From: Shewanella xiamenensis
GTDB lineage: Bacteria; Pseudomonadota; Gammaproteobacteria; Enterobacterales; Shewanellaceae
Reading direction: 5' to 3'
Assembly (NCBI RefSeq): GCF_014647135.1
Contig: NZ_BMOP01000015.1
Location: forward strand, 1-64,000
Length of the DNA: 64,000 nt
Shown here: positions 1 to 9,590 of the stretch, piece after piece
Layout of the letters: each line of letters begins with the position of its first letter
How positions within the stretch are numbered: position 1 is the first letter of the stretch
Position numbers and translations under genes: made by a program
Notes under the pieces: model-generated
The model's input: only the letters and a program-made list of their open reading frames with translations
The model's database searches: none
What the model was told of the DNA's origin: nothing

Positions 1-2
1 TA

Positions 3-125
3 TCTAAACCGATTGTAGTAATCTTCATAGGTGGACCCGTCCTCTTTCTGATGAGTTTTAGCGACTACATCGTGGCCCATTGCGAGGCCGATTTAAAGTG
101 GATGGGTCCATTCCATTATCCATGA
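3..125 (+). other. Possible partial reading frame at the left edge
   Basis: Frame 3 is open from the window edge to a TGA at 123-125, giving 40 codons with a hydrophobic start (…VVIFIGGPVLFLMSF…) and a polar end. On the opposite strand a frame starting with ATG at 80 also runs open off the edge (MGHDVVAKTHQ…EDYYNRF). Both are short and neither is recognised, so the true coding strand cannot be decided from this window. The patch is adjacent to the cassette-like gene at 447, so it may be a neighbouring cassette or debris. Confidence 0.2.
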
Positions 126-446
126 CCGGACTCACGCAATTTATTCCAACGCCATTCAGCAACTTCGCAGGGGAAGGTGAACACCCGTGATTGCAGCGTT
201 AGCCATTAATCCCAAAAGAGTTCAGCCAGTCCAATCTTTGCACTTAAATATGGGCTGTTGCAGAAAAAATTTAAAACAAGCATTTCTCTTCTTTAGGTTT
301 AACGCACAACCTCAGTTTGATTTGGCATTAAAGAATAATAAAATCTCTTTACATTCAATAGATAGGAAATATAGCATTATATTAATCAATAAGTTAAACG
401 GTAGGCTTTATCGAGTATGCCGTTCAATAAGCGGTTAGGCTCATAT
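126..446. other. Non-coding, AT-rich stretch with the right half of an attC-like site
   Basis: No convincing gene is seen here. Just before the next gene, GTTAGGC at 434-440 fits the integron R' core GTTRRRY and is preceded by GCCGTTCAATAAGCG, which resembles the L'-R' half of attC sites. A GTTTAAC at 296-302 fits the RYYYAAC R'' core, and TTTGATTTGGCAT at about 319-331 is partly complementary to the L' segment at 418-428. The resulting 145 bp site would be at the upper limit of known attC sizes, and its spacing is irregular. This is a candidate only. Confidence 0.3.
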
Positions 447-1259
447 ATGGAATTAGATATAACCTTTGCCTGTAAATGCAGTGCGTTTCTTGATGAAGTT
501 GTGTATTGCGATGGCCCAGATATTTCAGCCGCTACTGACGAAGAAAGTCTTCGCGAGTATTGGAAAACATTTATTTGTGATGGTTGTGGCCAAGAATATG
601 ATGCTCATATAGTATCCAAGATGTCAGAAACAAACGTTTTTATACCTAATATTATTGATTTAACATTTGATATTCTTGACCACTTAGAACAGGAAGAAGT
701 CACCGCAGAAATTGAAAGTACGCAACAGCTCGATATATATAGAAAGGTTTCTGCTGACGTCATTGCACTGCTTCGTTACCCGCATCACCAAGAGCATAAA
801 GCAACCCTCAATAACATGCTTTTCGCACAAGTAGTAACAGCAATTGAAGCCTATCTCGCAAGCTCCTTCATCTCAACAGTTGTTAATTCCGACCAACTAA
901 TCAGAAGGTTAGTAGAAACGGATCCTGAGCTTGCAAAGAGGCAGTTTTCATTGAAGGAAATTTTCACACAATGGGAAGACCTTAAATTCCTAGTTGCACG
1001 CTACCTCAAAGACCTTATCTTTCATGATATAAAGAAAATAAAGCCGATGTACTTTTCTGTGCTAGACATTGATTTTGGTAATGTCGCATGGCTTTTCAAG
1101 GCAATCCTCATTAGACATGATTGCATACATAGAAATGGCTTCGATAAAGATGGAAATCAGCATCAAATTGAGTCAGATACAATCATCGAATTAGTAAAGC
1201 AGTGTACGCATCTTGTTTCTCAGATTGAGGAGCACCTGAGTGCTAGGAAAGAAGTCTAA
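447..1259 (+). CDS. HEPN-like domain protein with N-terminal zinc-ribbon-like cysteines, possible integron cassette gene
   Basis: A 270-residue protein of no recognised family. The N-terminal part has CxC (Cys9, Cys11) and CxxC (Cys44, Cys47), suggesting a small zinc ribbon. The C-terminal two thirds is predicted helical and contains RHDCIH at residues 223-228, matching the R-X4-H motif of HEPN RNases found in toxins and anti-phage systems. The function is inferred from that motif only. ATG 447 is chosen because it lies 6 nt after the GTTAGGC core; an in-frame ATG at 417 would start inside the attC-like sequence. The stop codon lies within GTCTAAC (1254-1260), an R''-type core, as is common at the ends of integron cassettes. 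There is no good ribosome binding site, the composition is AT-rich compared with neighbours, and there is no partner gene. Confidence 0.6.
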   Translation: MELDITFACKCSAFLDEVVYCDGPDISAATDEESLREYWKTFICDGCGQEYDAHIVSKMSETNVFIPNIIDLTFDILDHLEQEEVTAEIESTQQLDIYRKVSADVIALLRYPHHQEHKATLNNMLFAQVVTAIEAYLASSFISTVVNSDQLIRRLVETDPELAKRQFSLKEIFTQWEDLKFLVARYLKDLIFHDIKKIKPMYFSVLDIDFGNVAWLFKAILIRHDCIHRNGFDKDGNQHQIESDTIIELVKQCTHLVSQIEEHLSARKEV

Positions 1260-1312
1260 CTAAAAGACCGGACAGGCATAACATTTATCAGGTATACGCA
1301 GGACTTAAAAGG

Positions 1313-1414
1313 AATTAAGCACTGTCATGGAAGTGACCGTTGACGGCATGGATGCCGTCGTCGAGCCCTCAGGGATGAGTTCATGGCGAGTCACTGAAAT
1401 GACAGTGCTTAATT
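1313..1414. repeat. 102 bp inverted-repeat element (MITE- or REP-like)
   Basis: Perfect 16 bp terminal inverted repeats, AATTAAGCACTGTCAT at 1313-1328 and its complement at 1399-1414, enclose a second pair (AGTGAC about 1332-1337 with GTCACT 1390-1395) and an internal perfect hairpin GACGGCAT/ATGCCGTC at 1342-1359. The whole would fold into one long branched structure. No ORF is inside. It lies just after the cassette-like gene, where a right attC half would be expected. The remaining gene-free sequence between 1260 and 1458 shows nothing else. Confidence 0.6.
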
Positions 1415-1458
1415 GATTGCAGCGGACAGAGTTTGAAATTTGAGCATGCAATCAAGCA

Positions 1459-1497
1459 TAAAAAAGCCCCGCTAGTGCTAAACACTGCGAGGCTTTA
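1459..1497 (-). terminator. Terminator of dnaKJ
   Basis: On the minus strand a GC-rich stem (AAGCCTCGCAGTG paired with CACTAGCGGGGCTT, with small mismatches) is followed by six T. It sits about 45 nt after the dnaJ stop. Confidence 0.8.
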
Positions 1498-1542
1498 TTT
1501 ATCTAGTGCGCAGCTAACATAACAGCTGCGCCACCCACCTAA

Positions 1543-2676
1543 TTAGCTATTTAGGTCTTGGAAAAACTTCTTCACGCCATCGAAAAAGCCTTCAGCTTTT
1601 GGGCTGTGCTTCTTTGATTCGCCGGTTAATGTCGCTTCAAACTCGCGCAGTAGTTCTTTCTGACGCTCGTTTAGATTGACTGGCGTTTCCATCACCACTT
1701 TGCAGAGCAAGTCGCCAACGGCATGGCTGCGAACCGATTTAACCCCTTTGCCACGTAAACGGAACATACGGCCCGTTTGAGTTTCGGCTGGGATCTTCAG
1801 GCTGACTTTGCCATCCAGTGTTGGCACTTCAATCTCACCACCGAGCGCCGCTTTACTGAATGAAATTGGCACTTCGCAGTAGAGGTTGTTGCCATCACGA
1901 ACAAAGATGGCATGTTCACGCACACTGACCTGAACGTATAAATCGCCCGCTGGGGCGCCAAACTCGCCCGCTTCACCTTCACCCGCTAAACGAATACGGT
2001 CGCCAGTGTCGACACCTGCTGGGATCTTAACTGACAATGTCTTCGTTTTTTCGACACGGCCATCGCCATGGCACTTAGTACAAGGATCTTTAATGATCTT
2101 GCCGCGACCATGGCAGGTTGGACAAGGCTGTTGCACGGTAAAGAAACCCTGGCGCATTTGCACTTGGCCTTGACCATGACAGGTTGTACAGGTGGTCGCC
2201 GACGTGCCTTTTTTCGCACCGCTGCCGTCACACACATCACAGCTGGCTAAGGTTGGAATACGCAGTTCTTTGGTGAGGCCTTTTACGGCTTCTTCCAGTG
2301 ATAACTCTAGGTTGTAACGTAAATCTGAGCCGCGGGCTGCTTGGCGTTGACCGCCACGACGTCCACCGCCGAAAATATCGCCAAAGACATCACCGAAAAT
2401 ATCACCGAAATCTCCCGCGCCGCCGTAGCCACCACCACCGCCGCGATTGGGATCCACACCCGCATGACCAAATTGGTCATAGGCCGCTTTTTTGTTAGCA
2501 TCGGTAAGGATTTCGTAGGCTTCTTTGACTTCTTTGAAGCTCGCTTCGGCAGTTTTATCGCCAGGGTTGCGGTCGGGGTGAAACTTCATCGCCAAACGCT
2601 TGTAGGCTTTTTTAATTTCACGTTCGCTGGCGTCACGACCAACGCCTAATACTTCGTAATAATCTCGCTTTGACAT
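1543..2676 (-). CDS. dnaJ: Chaperone protein DnaJ (Hsp40)
   Basis: Cytosolic co-chaperone that delivers unfolded clients to DnaK and stimulates its ATPase. The 377 residues match the full family layout: J-domain with HPD at residues 33-35, a Gly/Phe-rich linker at about 75-110, four zinc-binding CxxCxGxG repeats ([32 protein letters not shown]), then the C-terminal client-binding domains. It follows dnaK in the same direction after a 109 bp spacer with a strong hairpin but no obvious separate promoter, so it probably depends on the dnaK sigma-32 promoter. Nothing unusual was seen. Confidence 0.98.
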   Translation of the reverse strand: MSKRDYYEVLGVGRDASEREIKKAYKRLAMKFHPDRNPGDKTAEASFKEVKEAYEILTDANKKAAYDQFGHAGVDPNRGGGGGYGGAGDFGDIFGDVFGDIFGGGRRGGQRQAARGSDLRYNLELSLEEAVKGLTKELRIPTLASCDVCDGSGAKKGTSATTCTTCHGQGQVQMRQGFFTVQQPCPTCHGRGKIIKDPCTKCHGDGRVEKTKTLSVKIPAGVDTGDRIRLAGEGEAGEFGAPAGDLYVQVSVREHAIFVRDGNNLYCEVPISFSKAALGGEIEVPTLDGKVSLKIPAETQTGRMFRLRGKGVKSVRSHAVGDLLCKVVMETPVNLNERQKELLREFEATLTGESKKHSPKAEGFFDGVKKFFQDLNS

Positions 2677-2709
2677 AATCTCATGCTTCTCAGCTTAAGT
2701 TGAACGAAC

Positions 2710-2736
2710 GGGCGTTAGGGTTTCCCCGTAACGCCC
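2710..2736. other. Intergenic hairpin between dnaK and dnaJ
   Basis: GGGCGTTA (2710-2717) pairs with TAACGCCC (2729-2736), extended by GGG/CCC inside. There is no T-run on the minus strand, so it is not a classical terminator. It more likely acts as an mRNA processing or stabilising hairpin that sets the dnaK:dnaJ ratio, which is an inference. Confidence 0.55.
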
Positions 2737-2785
2737 GCCTAGAAATTAACTATTTGAAATCAATCAATTTGATTGAAAGCAAATG

Positions 2786-4705
2786 TTATTTCTTGTCGTC
2801 TTTCACTTCTTCAAATTCAGCATCGACAACGTCATCGGCAGTCGCGTTAGACTGTTTAGCAGCACCTTCTTGTGCGCCACCTTGAGTTTGAGCTTTAGCC
2901 TGAGCGATTTCCATCAGCTTAGCAGACGCTTCAATCAGCGCTTGAGTCGCTTTTTCAATGGCTTCTTTGTCGTTGCCTTTTACAGCAGTTTCAACCGCGC
3001 TCATTGCCGCTTCAATCTTAGCTTTGTCTTCGCTTGGCAGTGCATCGCCCGCTTCTTCAACTTGTTTCTTAGTTGCGTGAACTAAGCCGTCAGCTTGGTT
3101 GCGAGATTGCACTAACTCTTCAAACTTCTTGTCTTCTTCAGCGTGGGCTTCAGCATCACGTACCATTTGCGCCACTTCTTCTTCGCTTAAGCCTGAAGAA
3201 GCTTTGATGGTGATGTTTTGTTTCTTACCGGTTTTCTTGTCGGTGGCAGAAACATGCAGAATACCGTCAGCGTCGATATCGAACATCACTTCGATTTGTG
3301 GCATGCCACGTGGTGCTGGCTCAATACCGTCTAAGTTAAATTGACCTAATGACTTGTTCGCGCTCGCTTGCTTACGCTCACCTTGCAGTACGTGAATGGT
3401 TACTGCACTTTGGTTGTCATCGGCTGTTGAGAACACTTGCTGTGCCTTAGTCGGAATAGTAGTGTTTTTCTCAATCAGCTTGGTCATTACGCTGCCCATG
3501 GTTTCGATACCCAGAGACAGTGGTGTTACGTCTAACAGCAGAACGTCTTTCACGTCGCCTGACAGTACGCCCGCTTGAATCGCAGCACCTACGGCTACGG
3601 CTTCGTCTGGGTTTACGTCTTTACGAGGTTCTTTACCGAAGAAGTTAGAAACCGCTTCTTGAACCTTAGGCATACGGGTTTGACCGCCCACTAAAATCAC
3701 TTCGTTAATGTCTGATACTGATAAGTCAGCGTCAGCCAGTGCCACTTTTAATGGCTCTAAGGTACGAATGATTAAGTCTTCAACCAGTGACTCTAACTTA
3801 GCACGGGTGATTTTCACCACTAAGTGCTTAGGACCTGTTGCATCGGCAGTGATGTATGGCAGGTTCACTTCAGTTTGGTTGGTGCTTGAAAGCTCAATCT
3901 TCGCCTTTTCAGCCGCTTCTTTCAGACGTTGCATTGCTAATGGATCTTTACGCAGATCTAAGCCTTGCTCTTTCTTGAATTCGTCAGCTAAGTAGTTGAT
4001 TAAACGGTTGTCAAAGTCTTCACCACCTAAGTGAGTGTCACCGTTAGTCGCTAATACTTCGAAGGTTTGGTCGCCGTCGTTGCTGTCGATTTCGATGATA
4101 GAGATATCGAATGTACCACCACCTAAGTCGTACACTGCAACGATGTTGTCGCCTTGCTTCTTGTCGATACCGTAGGCCAGAGCAGCAGCCGTTGGTTCGT
4201 TGATAATACGTTTAACTTCAAGACCTGCGATGCGGCCAGCATCTTTAGTGGCTTGACGTTGTGAATCGTTAAAGTATGCAGGAACGGTAATTACCGCTTC
4301 TGTCACTTCTTCACCTAAGAAGTCTTCTGCTGTTTTCTTCATCTTTTTCAAGATTTCAGCAGAAACTTGTGGTGGAGCCATTTTGTTGCCACGTGATTCA
4401 ACCCAAGCATCACCGTTGTCGGCTTGGATGATTTTGAATGGCATGATGTTCACGTCACGTTGAACTTCGTCATCTTTAAAGCGACGACCGATCAAACGCT
4501 TGATCGCGAAGAATGTGTTATTTGGGTTTGTTACAGCTTGGCGTTTTGCTGGCTGGCCCACAATAGTCTCATCGTCGGTGTAGGCGATGATAGACGGGGT
4601 TGTGCGATCGCCTTCAGCATTTTCTAATACGCGTGCTTTGCCACCATCGAGGACAGCTACACAAGAGTTTGTTGTGCCTAAGTCGATACCAATAATTTTA
4701 CCCAT
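2786..4705 (-). CDS. dnaK: Chaperone protein DnaK (Hsp70)
   Basis: Major ATP-dependent cytosolic chaperone for folding and disaggregation. The 639 residues carry the N-terminal actin-like ATPase ([13 protein letters not shown] at the start, [21 protein letters not shown]) and the substrate-binding domain with the [11 protein letters not shown] segment, ending in the typical acidic [10 protein letters not shown] tail. A GGAGG-type ribosome site lies just upstream of the ATG. The promoter 40-80 nt upstream is a near-consensus sigma-32 site. It is first gene of the dnaK-dnaJ operon; grpE is not in the window. Confidence 0.99.
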   Translation of the reverse strand: MGKIIGIDLGTTNSCVAVLDGGKARVLENAEGDRTTPSIIAYTDDETIVGQPAKRQAVTNPNNTFFAIKRLIGRRFKDDEVQRDVNIMPFKIIQADNGDAWVESRGNKMAPPQVSAEILKKMKKTAEDFLGEEVTEAVITVPAYFNDSQRQATKDAGRIAGLEVKRIINEPTAAALAYGIDKKQGDNIVAVYDLGGGTFDISIIEIDSNDGDQTFEVLATNGDTHLGGEDFDNRLINYLADEFKKEQGLDLRKDPLAMQRLKEAAEKAKIELSSTNQTEVNLPYITADATGPKHLVVKITRAKLESLVEDLIIRTLEPLKVALADADLSVSDINEVILVGGQTRMPKVQEAVSNFFGKEPRKDVNPDEAVAVGAAIQAGVLSGDVKDVLLLDVTPLSLGIETMGSVMTKLIEKNTTIPTKAQQVFSTADDNQSAVTIHVLQGERKQASANKSLGQFNLDGIEPAPRGMPQIEVMFDIDADGILHVSATDKKTGKKQNITIKASSGLSEEEVAQMVRDAEAHAEEDKKFEELVQSRNQADGLVHATKKQVEEAGDALPSEDKAKIEAAMSAVETAVKGNDKEAIEKATQALIEASAKLMEIAQAKAQTQGGAQEGAAKQSNATADDVVDAEFEEVKDDKK

Positions 4706-4753
4706 GAGGTCCTCCGAAAAATTTCTGTCAAACTAAATTAATAAGTTGGTTTT

Positions 4754-4782
4754 GATATGGGGCCGGACGCATTTTTTTCAAG
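4754..4782 (-). promoter_or_regulatory. Sigma-32 heat-shock promoter of dnaK
   Basis: On the minus strand CTTGAA (complement of 4777-4782) is followed after 14 nt by CCCCATATC (complement of 4754-4762). This matches the sigma-32 consensus CTTGAA-N13-15-CCCCATNT. The start codon at 4705 would give a leader of about 40 nt. The rest of the 4706-5013 spacer holds no other clear signal. Confidence 0.92.
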
Positions 4783-5013
4783 TCCACGGTGCCTATTAAC
4801 TATCATCACCGCTGGCCACTTTCTTTGCCTTAACACCTATATTGGGACAGGGAATTTAATTACAAGGGCCATACAAAAAATTTTCTGATTTATCTTTTCG
4901 AAAAACTCAGCTGTATAAAATATTCAAAACGGTAAAATCCGCTTGCATATCAACAATAGCTGTTATTCAATCTGCGCACATTGAGTGGCGGTTTAAGTGC
5001 ATAAGGTAAGAGT

Positions 5014-5934
5014 GTGAAATCTTCAAATTTGGCGTATGTGTACGGCATGGGTGCGGTATTCCTCTGGTCGACGGTGGCAACCGCCTTTAAAATTGCCCTT
5101 GGATTTTACACACCACTACAACTGGTATTTGTGGCGGTACTCACCTCTATCGTCGCTCTAGGCGCCATTCTCGCTTGGCAAAAAAAGCTACCGCTACTTA
5201 AAGCGCAGCTGTTGCGTCGCCCGACTTTTTATCTGATCACTGGGCTGATTAATCCCTTTCTTTATTATGTGGTGCTGTTTAAAGCCTATTCACTATTACC
5301 CGCCCAGCAGGCACTGTCACTTAATTACACGTGGGCGGTATTGCTACCGCTGTTAGCTGCGCCACTGCTAAAACAACATTTGCGTAAGAGCGATATGATT
5401 GCGGCACTGATTGCCTACTCTGGGGTATTTATTATTGCCACCGGCGGCGATATCAGCGGTTTTCGCTTCGATAGCCCCCTTGGCATTGGGCTGGCGCTGA
5501 CTAGCACCCTGCTCTGGTGCCTATATTGGATTGTGAACACCAAAGATCAAGGCGACCCCGTCGTCAGCCTACTGTTGAGCTTTTTAATCGGTTTACCCTT
5601 TATTACCATCACGCTGTTACTTACCGATACGCTCCCTAGCTTTAGCATTAAAGCCGTAATGGCGGGGATGTATGTCGGCTTATTTGAAATGGGGATTACC
5701 TTTGTACTCTGGTTAATGGCGCTTAAAACTGCGACTCGTACCGCCAATATCAGCACCTTAGTATTTTTATCGCCGGTGATGTCCATTGGTTTTATTGCTT
5801 GGATTTTGCAAGAAACCATCGCCACCGCAACCTACATTGGCCTAGGCTTTATTTTAAGCGGCATGATGTTGCAGCAATTATTCCCGCGCTATCTGGAGCG
5901 CAAAACCAAACTCAATACCAAACTTGCGGACTAA
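5014..5934 (+). CDS. EamA/DMT family inner-membrane transporter
   Basis: A 306-residue protein of about ten membrane helices in two EamA repeats, the layout of drug/metabolite transporters. It probably exports a small metabolite, amino acid or toxic compound across the inner membrane; the substrate cannot be told. The GTG start at 5014 follows AAGGTAAG at a good distance and gives an immediate first membrane helix. It is divergent from dnaK and does not form an obvious operon. Confidence 0.85.
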   Translation: MKSSNLAYVYGMGAVFLWSTVATAFKIALGFYTPLQLVFVAVLTSIVALGAILAWQKKLPLLKAQLLRRPTFYLITGLINPFLYYVVLFKAYSLLPAQQALSLNYTWAVLLPLLAAPLLKQHLRKSDMIAALIAYSGVFIIATGGDISGFRFDSPLGIGLALTSTLLWCLYWIVNTKDQGDPVVSLLLSFLIGLPFITITLLLTDTLPSFSIKAVMAGMYVGLFEMGITFVLWLMALKTATRTANISTLVFLSPVMSIGFIAWILQETIATATYIGLGFILSGMMLQQLFPRYLERKTKLNTKLAD

Positions 5935-6057
5935 GCAACGGATAAGGTGCCTTACTCGGGTATAGATAATTTATGCCCGAGCTAACATTTTAAACGCCAA
6001 TAAAGAGCTACTATGGCGGACTTTTATTGCCCCAGAAATTGACGCAAGGAGTAAAGC

Positions 6058-6534
6058 ATGACACCTGCCGTACAAATGGCAAAGAAAGCCAAAATCCCCT
6101 TTGAAATCTTAGAATACAGCCACGACCCACACTGCGCCGCCTACGGCGAAGAAGCCGCCAATGTGTTAGGCCTCGCTCCCGCGCAGGTATTTAAAACCTT
6201 ACTGGTCGCGATCGATAAAGCTCATCCGCCGCTTGCAGTTGCGCTCGTTCCAGTTGATCATCAACTCAATTTAAAAGCCGTAGCCAAATGTTTAGGCCAG
6301 AAAAAACTGCAAATGGCCGATGCGGATTTAGCGCAAAAGTCTTCCGGCTATTTGGTTGGAGGGATCAGCCCGTTAGCGCAAAAGAAGCAACTGCCAACGC
6401 TGATTGATGAAAGTGCGAAGCAATTTGACAAAATCTATGTCAGTGCTGGTCGCCGTGGGCTTGAGATATGTCTCGCTGCAAATGACTTAGCGAAGTTGTG
6501 CCGCGGATCATTTGCCGATATTAAAACCCTATAA
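6058..6534 (+). CDS. ybaK: YbaK/EbsC family Cys-tRNA(Pro)/Cys-tRNA(Cys) deacylase
   Basis: Cytosolic editing enzyme that hydrolyses cysteine from mischarged tRNA-Pro. The 158 residues cover the whole YbaK fold, from TPAVQMAKKAKIPFEILEY through the conserved VFKTLLV and SSGYLVGGISPL segments to a C-terminal CLAANDLAKL stretch. The ATG follows a GGAG site (caaggagtaaagc). It stands alone, 120 bp after the EamA gene. Confidence 0.93.
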   Translation: MTPAVQMAKKAKIPFEILEYSHDPHCAAYGEEAANVLGLAPAQVFKTLLVAIDKAHPPLAVALVPVDHQLNLKAVAKCLGQKKLQMADADLAQKSSGYLVGGISPLAQKKQLPTLIDESAKQFDKIYVSAGRRGLEICLAANDLAKLCRGSFADIKTL

Positions 6535-6644
6535 CTTAAACTCGGTCTAGAAAATTCTTTTACACGCTATCCATAAAATCATTGAAAAGCCCCCCTTAAC
6601 CGTCTATAAATTAAACAATCGGTTAAGTGACTAAGGATAGTCAT

Positions 6645-6947
6645 ATGGAAAAATCAACCCATTGGAATCAAGAAGATGGCATAACCCCTATCGGTTGGGT
6701 TGCCATGCTGGTGTGTATCGCCCTTTTTATCTACGAGCATTTTTGGGGGAATGGTTTTACCACCATGGTTGTGATGCTCTATTGCAGTTTTTTACTTCCG
6801 TCGGTATTACTGACTCGCAAAGTGCAAGAGAAGTATTTTCTCTATACCTTGGAATATATCCGGCCCTTTCGAAAATTCACCACAGTGATGTCAATCGCTT
6901 TTGTATGTTTATGGCTGATTGCCACCTATACCCCACTTATCCACTAA
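6645..6947 (+). CDS. Small hypothetical membrane protein
   Basis: A 100-residue protein with a short polar N-terminus and three predicted membrane helices (around residues 15-35, 40-60 and 80-100). Not assigned to a family. ATG 6645 is chosen over an upstream GTG at 6627 because AAGGAT lies 6 nt before it. A strong bidirectional hairpin terminator follows directly. Function unknown. Confidence 0.7.
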   Translation: MEKSTHWNQEDGITPIGWVAMLVCIALFIYEHFWGNGFTTMVVMLYCSFLLPSVLLTRKVQEKYFLYTLEYIRPFRKFTTVMSIAFVCLWLIATYTPLIH

Positions 6948-6964
6948 GATAAAGATTTACCACT

Positions 6965-6992
6965 AAAAAGCCGCTTTCAGCGGCTTTTTAGT
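6965..6992. terminator. Bidirectional terminator between the small membrane protein and proA
   Basis: AAAAAGCCGC TTTC AGCGGCTTTTT-type hairpin with A/T runs on both sides; it serves both converging genes. Confidence 0.9.
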
Positions 6993-7004
6993 GTACCAAT
7001 CAGG

Positions 7005-8282
7005 CTATGAACGACTCGTATAATCGCCCCACGCTAACCACTTATAGGTGGTTAGCGCCTCAAGCCCCATTGGACCACGGGCATGGAGCTTTTGCGTACT
7101 TACAGCCACCTCGGCACCTAGGCCAAATTGGCCGCCATCGGTAAAGCGGGTACTGGCATTTACATACACAGCGGCCGAATTAACCTCATTCATAAAATAC
7201 GTTGCAGCATGGATATCATCGGTCAGAATCGCCTCAGAGTGCCCACTGGAATAGGTACGGATATGGGCAATTGCTGCATCAATATCACTCACCACTTTAA
7301 TGCCTAAGGTCAAAGATAACCATTCGGTCGCAAAGCTTTGCTCCGTTGCCGGGGAAATATCAAACCCCAACCCATCGAGCAGTGTATAGCTTTGTTCGCA
7401 CACCGAAAAACGCACACCTAAACGATGTAAGTATTCGGCAATTTGTGGCACAAAGCGCTCGGCAACAGCGTTATCCACCAGCAAGGTATCCAGAGCGTTG
7501 CATACCGTTGGGCGCTGCACTTTTGCGTTGGCAATCACCTCAAGAGCCCGCTCAAGATCGGCATGTTTATCGACATACAGATGGCAGATCCCAATGCCAC
7601 CTAAAATCACCGGAATTGTAGCTTGCTCGGCACAAAGGCGCTGTAAGGCTTGCCCGCCACGGGGAACAATCATATCGACATATTGGTCGAGCTTGAGTAG
7701 CCCTGTGACTAAGGCCCTATCGGAAGAATCAATCAATTGCACCGCATCGACAGGCAACCCTTGGCTTGCAATCGCTCCACGGATCACTTCACTAATCAGT
7801 TTGTTGGATTCGAGAGTCTCTTTTCCGCCACGTAAAATCACCGTATTACCGGTTTTAAGTGCCAACACCGCAATATCGACCGTCACATTCGGCCGTGCCT
7901 CATAGATAACCCCAATCACGCCAAGCGGTACGCGGCGGCGCGTGAGCCTTAAGCCATTGTCCAACACTCGGCTACCGAACTCTTCGCCAACGGGATCGGC
8001 AAGGCGAACCACATCGCTAATGTCACCGATAATCCCCGCTAGGCGCGACTCGGTTAGTAATAGACGGTCGATCATCGCATCACTCAAGCCATCAGCCTTT
8101 GCGGCTACAACGTCTTTGGCGTTCGCCGCAAGAATAGCCTGAGTGTTCTGCGTCAGGGCCTCGGCAATCACCTCGAGTAAATCCGCTTTCTGTGCGGCGC
8201 TAAGATTTGCTAAGGCATAGCTGGCTTGCTTAGCTTGACTACCCAGTTGTTGTAAATATTGCGCTTGATTAGTTTGACTCAA
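7005..8282 (-). CDS. proA: Gamma-glutamyl phosphate reductase
   Basis: Second step of proline synthesis: NADPH-dependent reduction of L-glutamyl-5-phosphate to the semialdehyde in the cytosol. The 425 residues show the aldehyde-dehydrogenase fold with the catalytic cysteine in [15 protein letters not shown] and the nucleotide-binding segment [17 protein letters not shown]. It starts 12 nt after the proB stop, so proBA is one operon in the usual enterobacterial order. Confidence 0.98.
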   Translation of the reverse strand: MSQTNQAQYLQQLGSQAKQASYALANLSAAQKADLLEVIAEALTQNTQAILAANAKDVVAAKADGLSDAMIDRLLLTESRLAGIIGDISDVVRLADPVGEEFGSRVLDNGLRLTRRRVPLGVIGVIYEARPNVTVDIAVLALKTGNTVILRGGKETLESNKLISEVIRGAIASQGLPVDAVQLIDSSDRALVTGLLKLDQYVDMIVPRGGQALQRLCAEQATIPVILGGIGICHLYVDKHADLERALEVIANAKVQRPTVCNALDTLLVDNAVAERFVPQIAEYLHRLGVRFSVCEQSYTLLDGLGFDISPATEQSFATEWLSLTLGIKVVSDIDAAIAHIRTYSSGHSEAILTDDIHAATYFMNEVNSAAVYVNASTRFTDGGQFGLGAEVAVSTQKLHARGPMGLEALTTYKWLAWGDYTSRS

Positions 8283-8294
8283 AACAGACCTCGC

Positions 8295-9413
8295 TTATAA
8301 GACGACCATGTCGTTGCGGTGCACTATTGCGTCACCATAATCGTAACCGAGTACAGACTCGATTTCGTCGGAATGTTTACCCGCAATCAACCCTAGCGCC
8401 TCACCACAGTAACGGGTTATGCCTCTGGCAATAATTTTGCCATTTTGGTCAACTAATTGCAGAGTTGCACCCCGTTCAAACTCTCCTTTGACGCCAATAA
8501 TGCCCTTAGATAACAGGCTACGACCTTTTTCGGTCACTGCTTTAACCGCCCCAGCATCGAGTACCAGTGAACCTTGGGCCGCAGGCCCCGCTAAAATCCA
8601 CTGTTTGCGGCTTTCTAATGGGTTTTCGATGGCGCTAAAATGGGTGCCAATGGATTCTTTGGCAACAACTTTCTTAATCACATCAGGATGATGACCTGAG
8701 GCAATCACCACTTCAATTCCCGCGCGGCGAGCTATATCGGCCGCTTCGAGCTTAGTCGACATCCCCCCGGTGCCTAACCCCGAGACCGAACCACCCGCTA
8801 ACAGGCGCAAACTGTCATCAATTTTCTCAACCTGCGAAATCAGTTTGGCATTGGGATTGGTGCGTGGATCGGCATCGAATAAGCCCTTTTGATCCGTCAA
8901 CAAAATCAACAGATCAGCATCACACAGCAATGCTGCGCGCGCTGACAAGTTGTCGTTGTCACCCACTTTGATTTCGTTAGTTGCAACCGCATCATTTTCA
9001 TTGATGATGGGGATAATATTGTGTGCCAGCAAGGCATTAAGCGTATCGCGGGCATTCAAATAGCGCTCTCTATCGTGTAGGTCTGCACGGGTCAGCAGCA
9101 ATTGCCCCACATGCAAACCGTAGATGCTAAAGAGTTGCGCCCAAGCAAGAATAAGCTGACTCTGCCCGACAGCGGCTAATAACTGTTTGTTAGCCATAGT
9201 ATCGGGCAATACCGGGTATTGGAGATGTTCGCGTCCTGCGGCAATTGCCCCAGAAGTACATAATACGACTTCGACCCCTGATCTCATCAGTGCGGCCATT
9301 TGACGAGCAAGCTCAACCATATGGGCTTTATCTAGCTGTTTACTGCCAGAAGTCAGCACACTCGTCCCCAACTTCACCACCACGCGGCGATACGCTATCT
9401 CACTTAAGTTCAT
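8295..9413 (-). CDS. proB: Glutamate 5-kinase with PUA domain
   Basis: First, committed and proline-feedback-inhibited step of proline synthesis: ATP-dependent phosphorylation of glutamate. The 372 residues comprise the amino acid kinase domain ([13 protein letters not shown] at residues 11-23, [28 protein letters not shown]) and a C-terminal PUA domain at about 275-370. The ribosome site is weak. First gene of proBA; no operator was recognised in the 177 bp upstream. Confidence 0.98.
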   Translation of the reverse strand: MNLSEIAYRRVVVKLGTSVLTSGSKQLDKAHMVELARQMAALMRSGVEVVLCTSGAIAAGREHLQYPVLPDTMANKQLLAAVGQSQLILAWAQLFSIYGLHVGQLLLTRADLHDRERYLNARDTLNALLAHNIIPIINENDAVATNEIKVGDNDNLSARAALLCDADLLILLTDQKGLFDADPRTNPNAKLISQVEKIDDSLRLLAGGSVSGLGTGGMSTKLEAADIARRAGIEVVIASGHHPDVIKKVVAKESIGTHFSAIENPLESRKQWILAGPAAQGSLVLDAGAVKAVTEKGRSLLSKGIIGVKGEFERGATLQLVDQNGKIIARGITRYCGEALGLIAGKHSDEIESVLGYDYGDAIVHRNDMVVL

Positions 9414-9528
9414 TATTCATTTGTAGAAAATAACCGGACAATCCTTATACCTAATCCGCTAGATAATTGGTAGTCAGAGGGCTGGATGCGGGTAGAAATT
9501 TTCAATTCTGCTTGGGATCGCGCATTAA

Positions 9529-9560
9529 AAAGGGCCATCGATTAGATGACCCTCAAAAAA
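9529..9560 (-). terminator. Terminator of the purine permease gene
   Basis: On the minus strand GAGGGTCATC / GATGGCCCTTTTT forms a stem followed by T5; located 30-60 nt after the permease stop. Confidence 0.8.
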
Positions 9561-9590
9561 TATCCCTTAAACGGCAACTCGTTCTAAGTA

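Noticed and set aside
187..438. 83-codon open frame before the HEPN-like gene
   Set aside because: No ribosome site, GTG start, ends inside the attC-like core, and composition looks non-coding.
417..446. ATG at 417 as the start of the HEPN-like gene
   Set aside because: Lies within the attC-like L'-R' sequence; ATG 447, 6 nt after the core, fits cassette genes better.
2298..2649. Open frames antisense to dnaJ and dnaK
   Set aside because: Mirror frames of highly expressed GC-biased genes; repetitive His/Arg/Thr or Ser composition and no ribosome sites.
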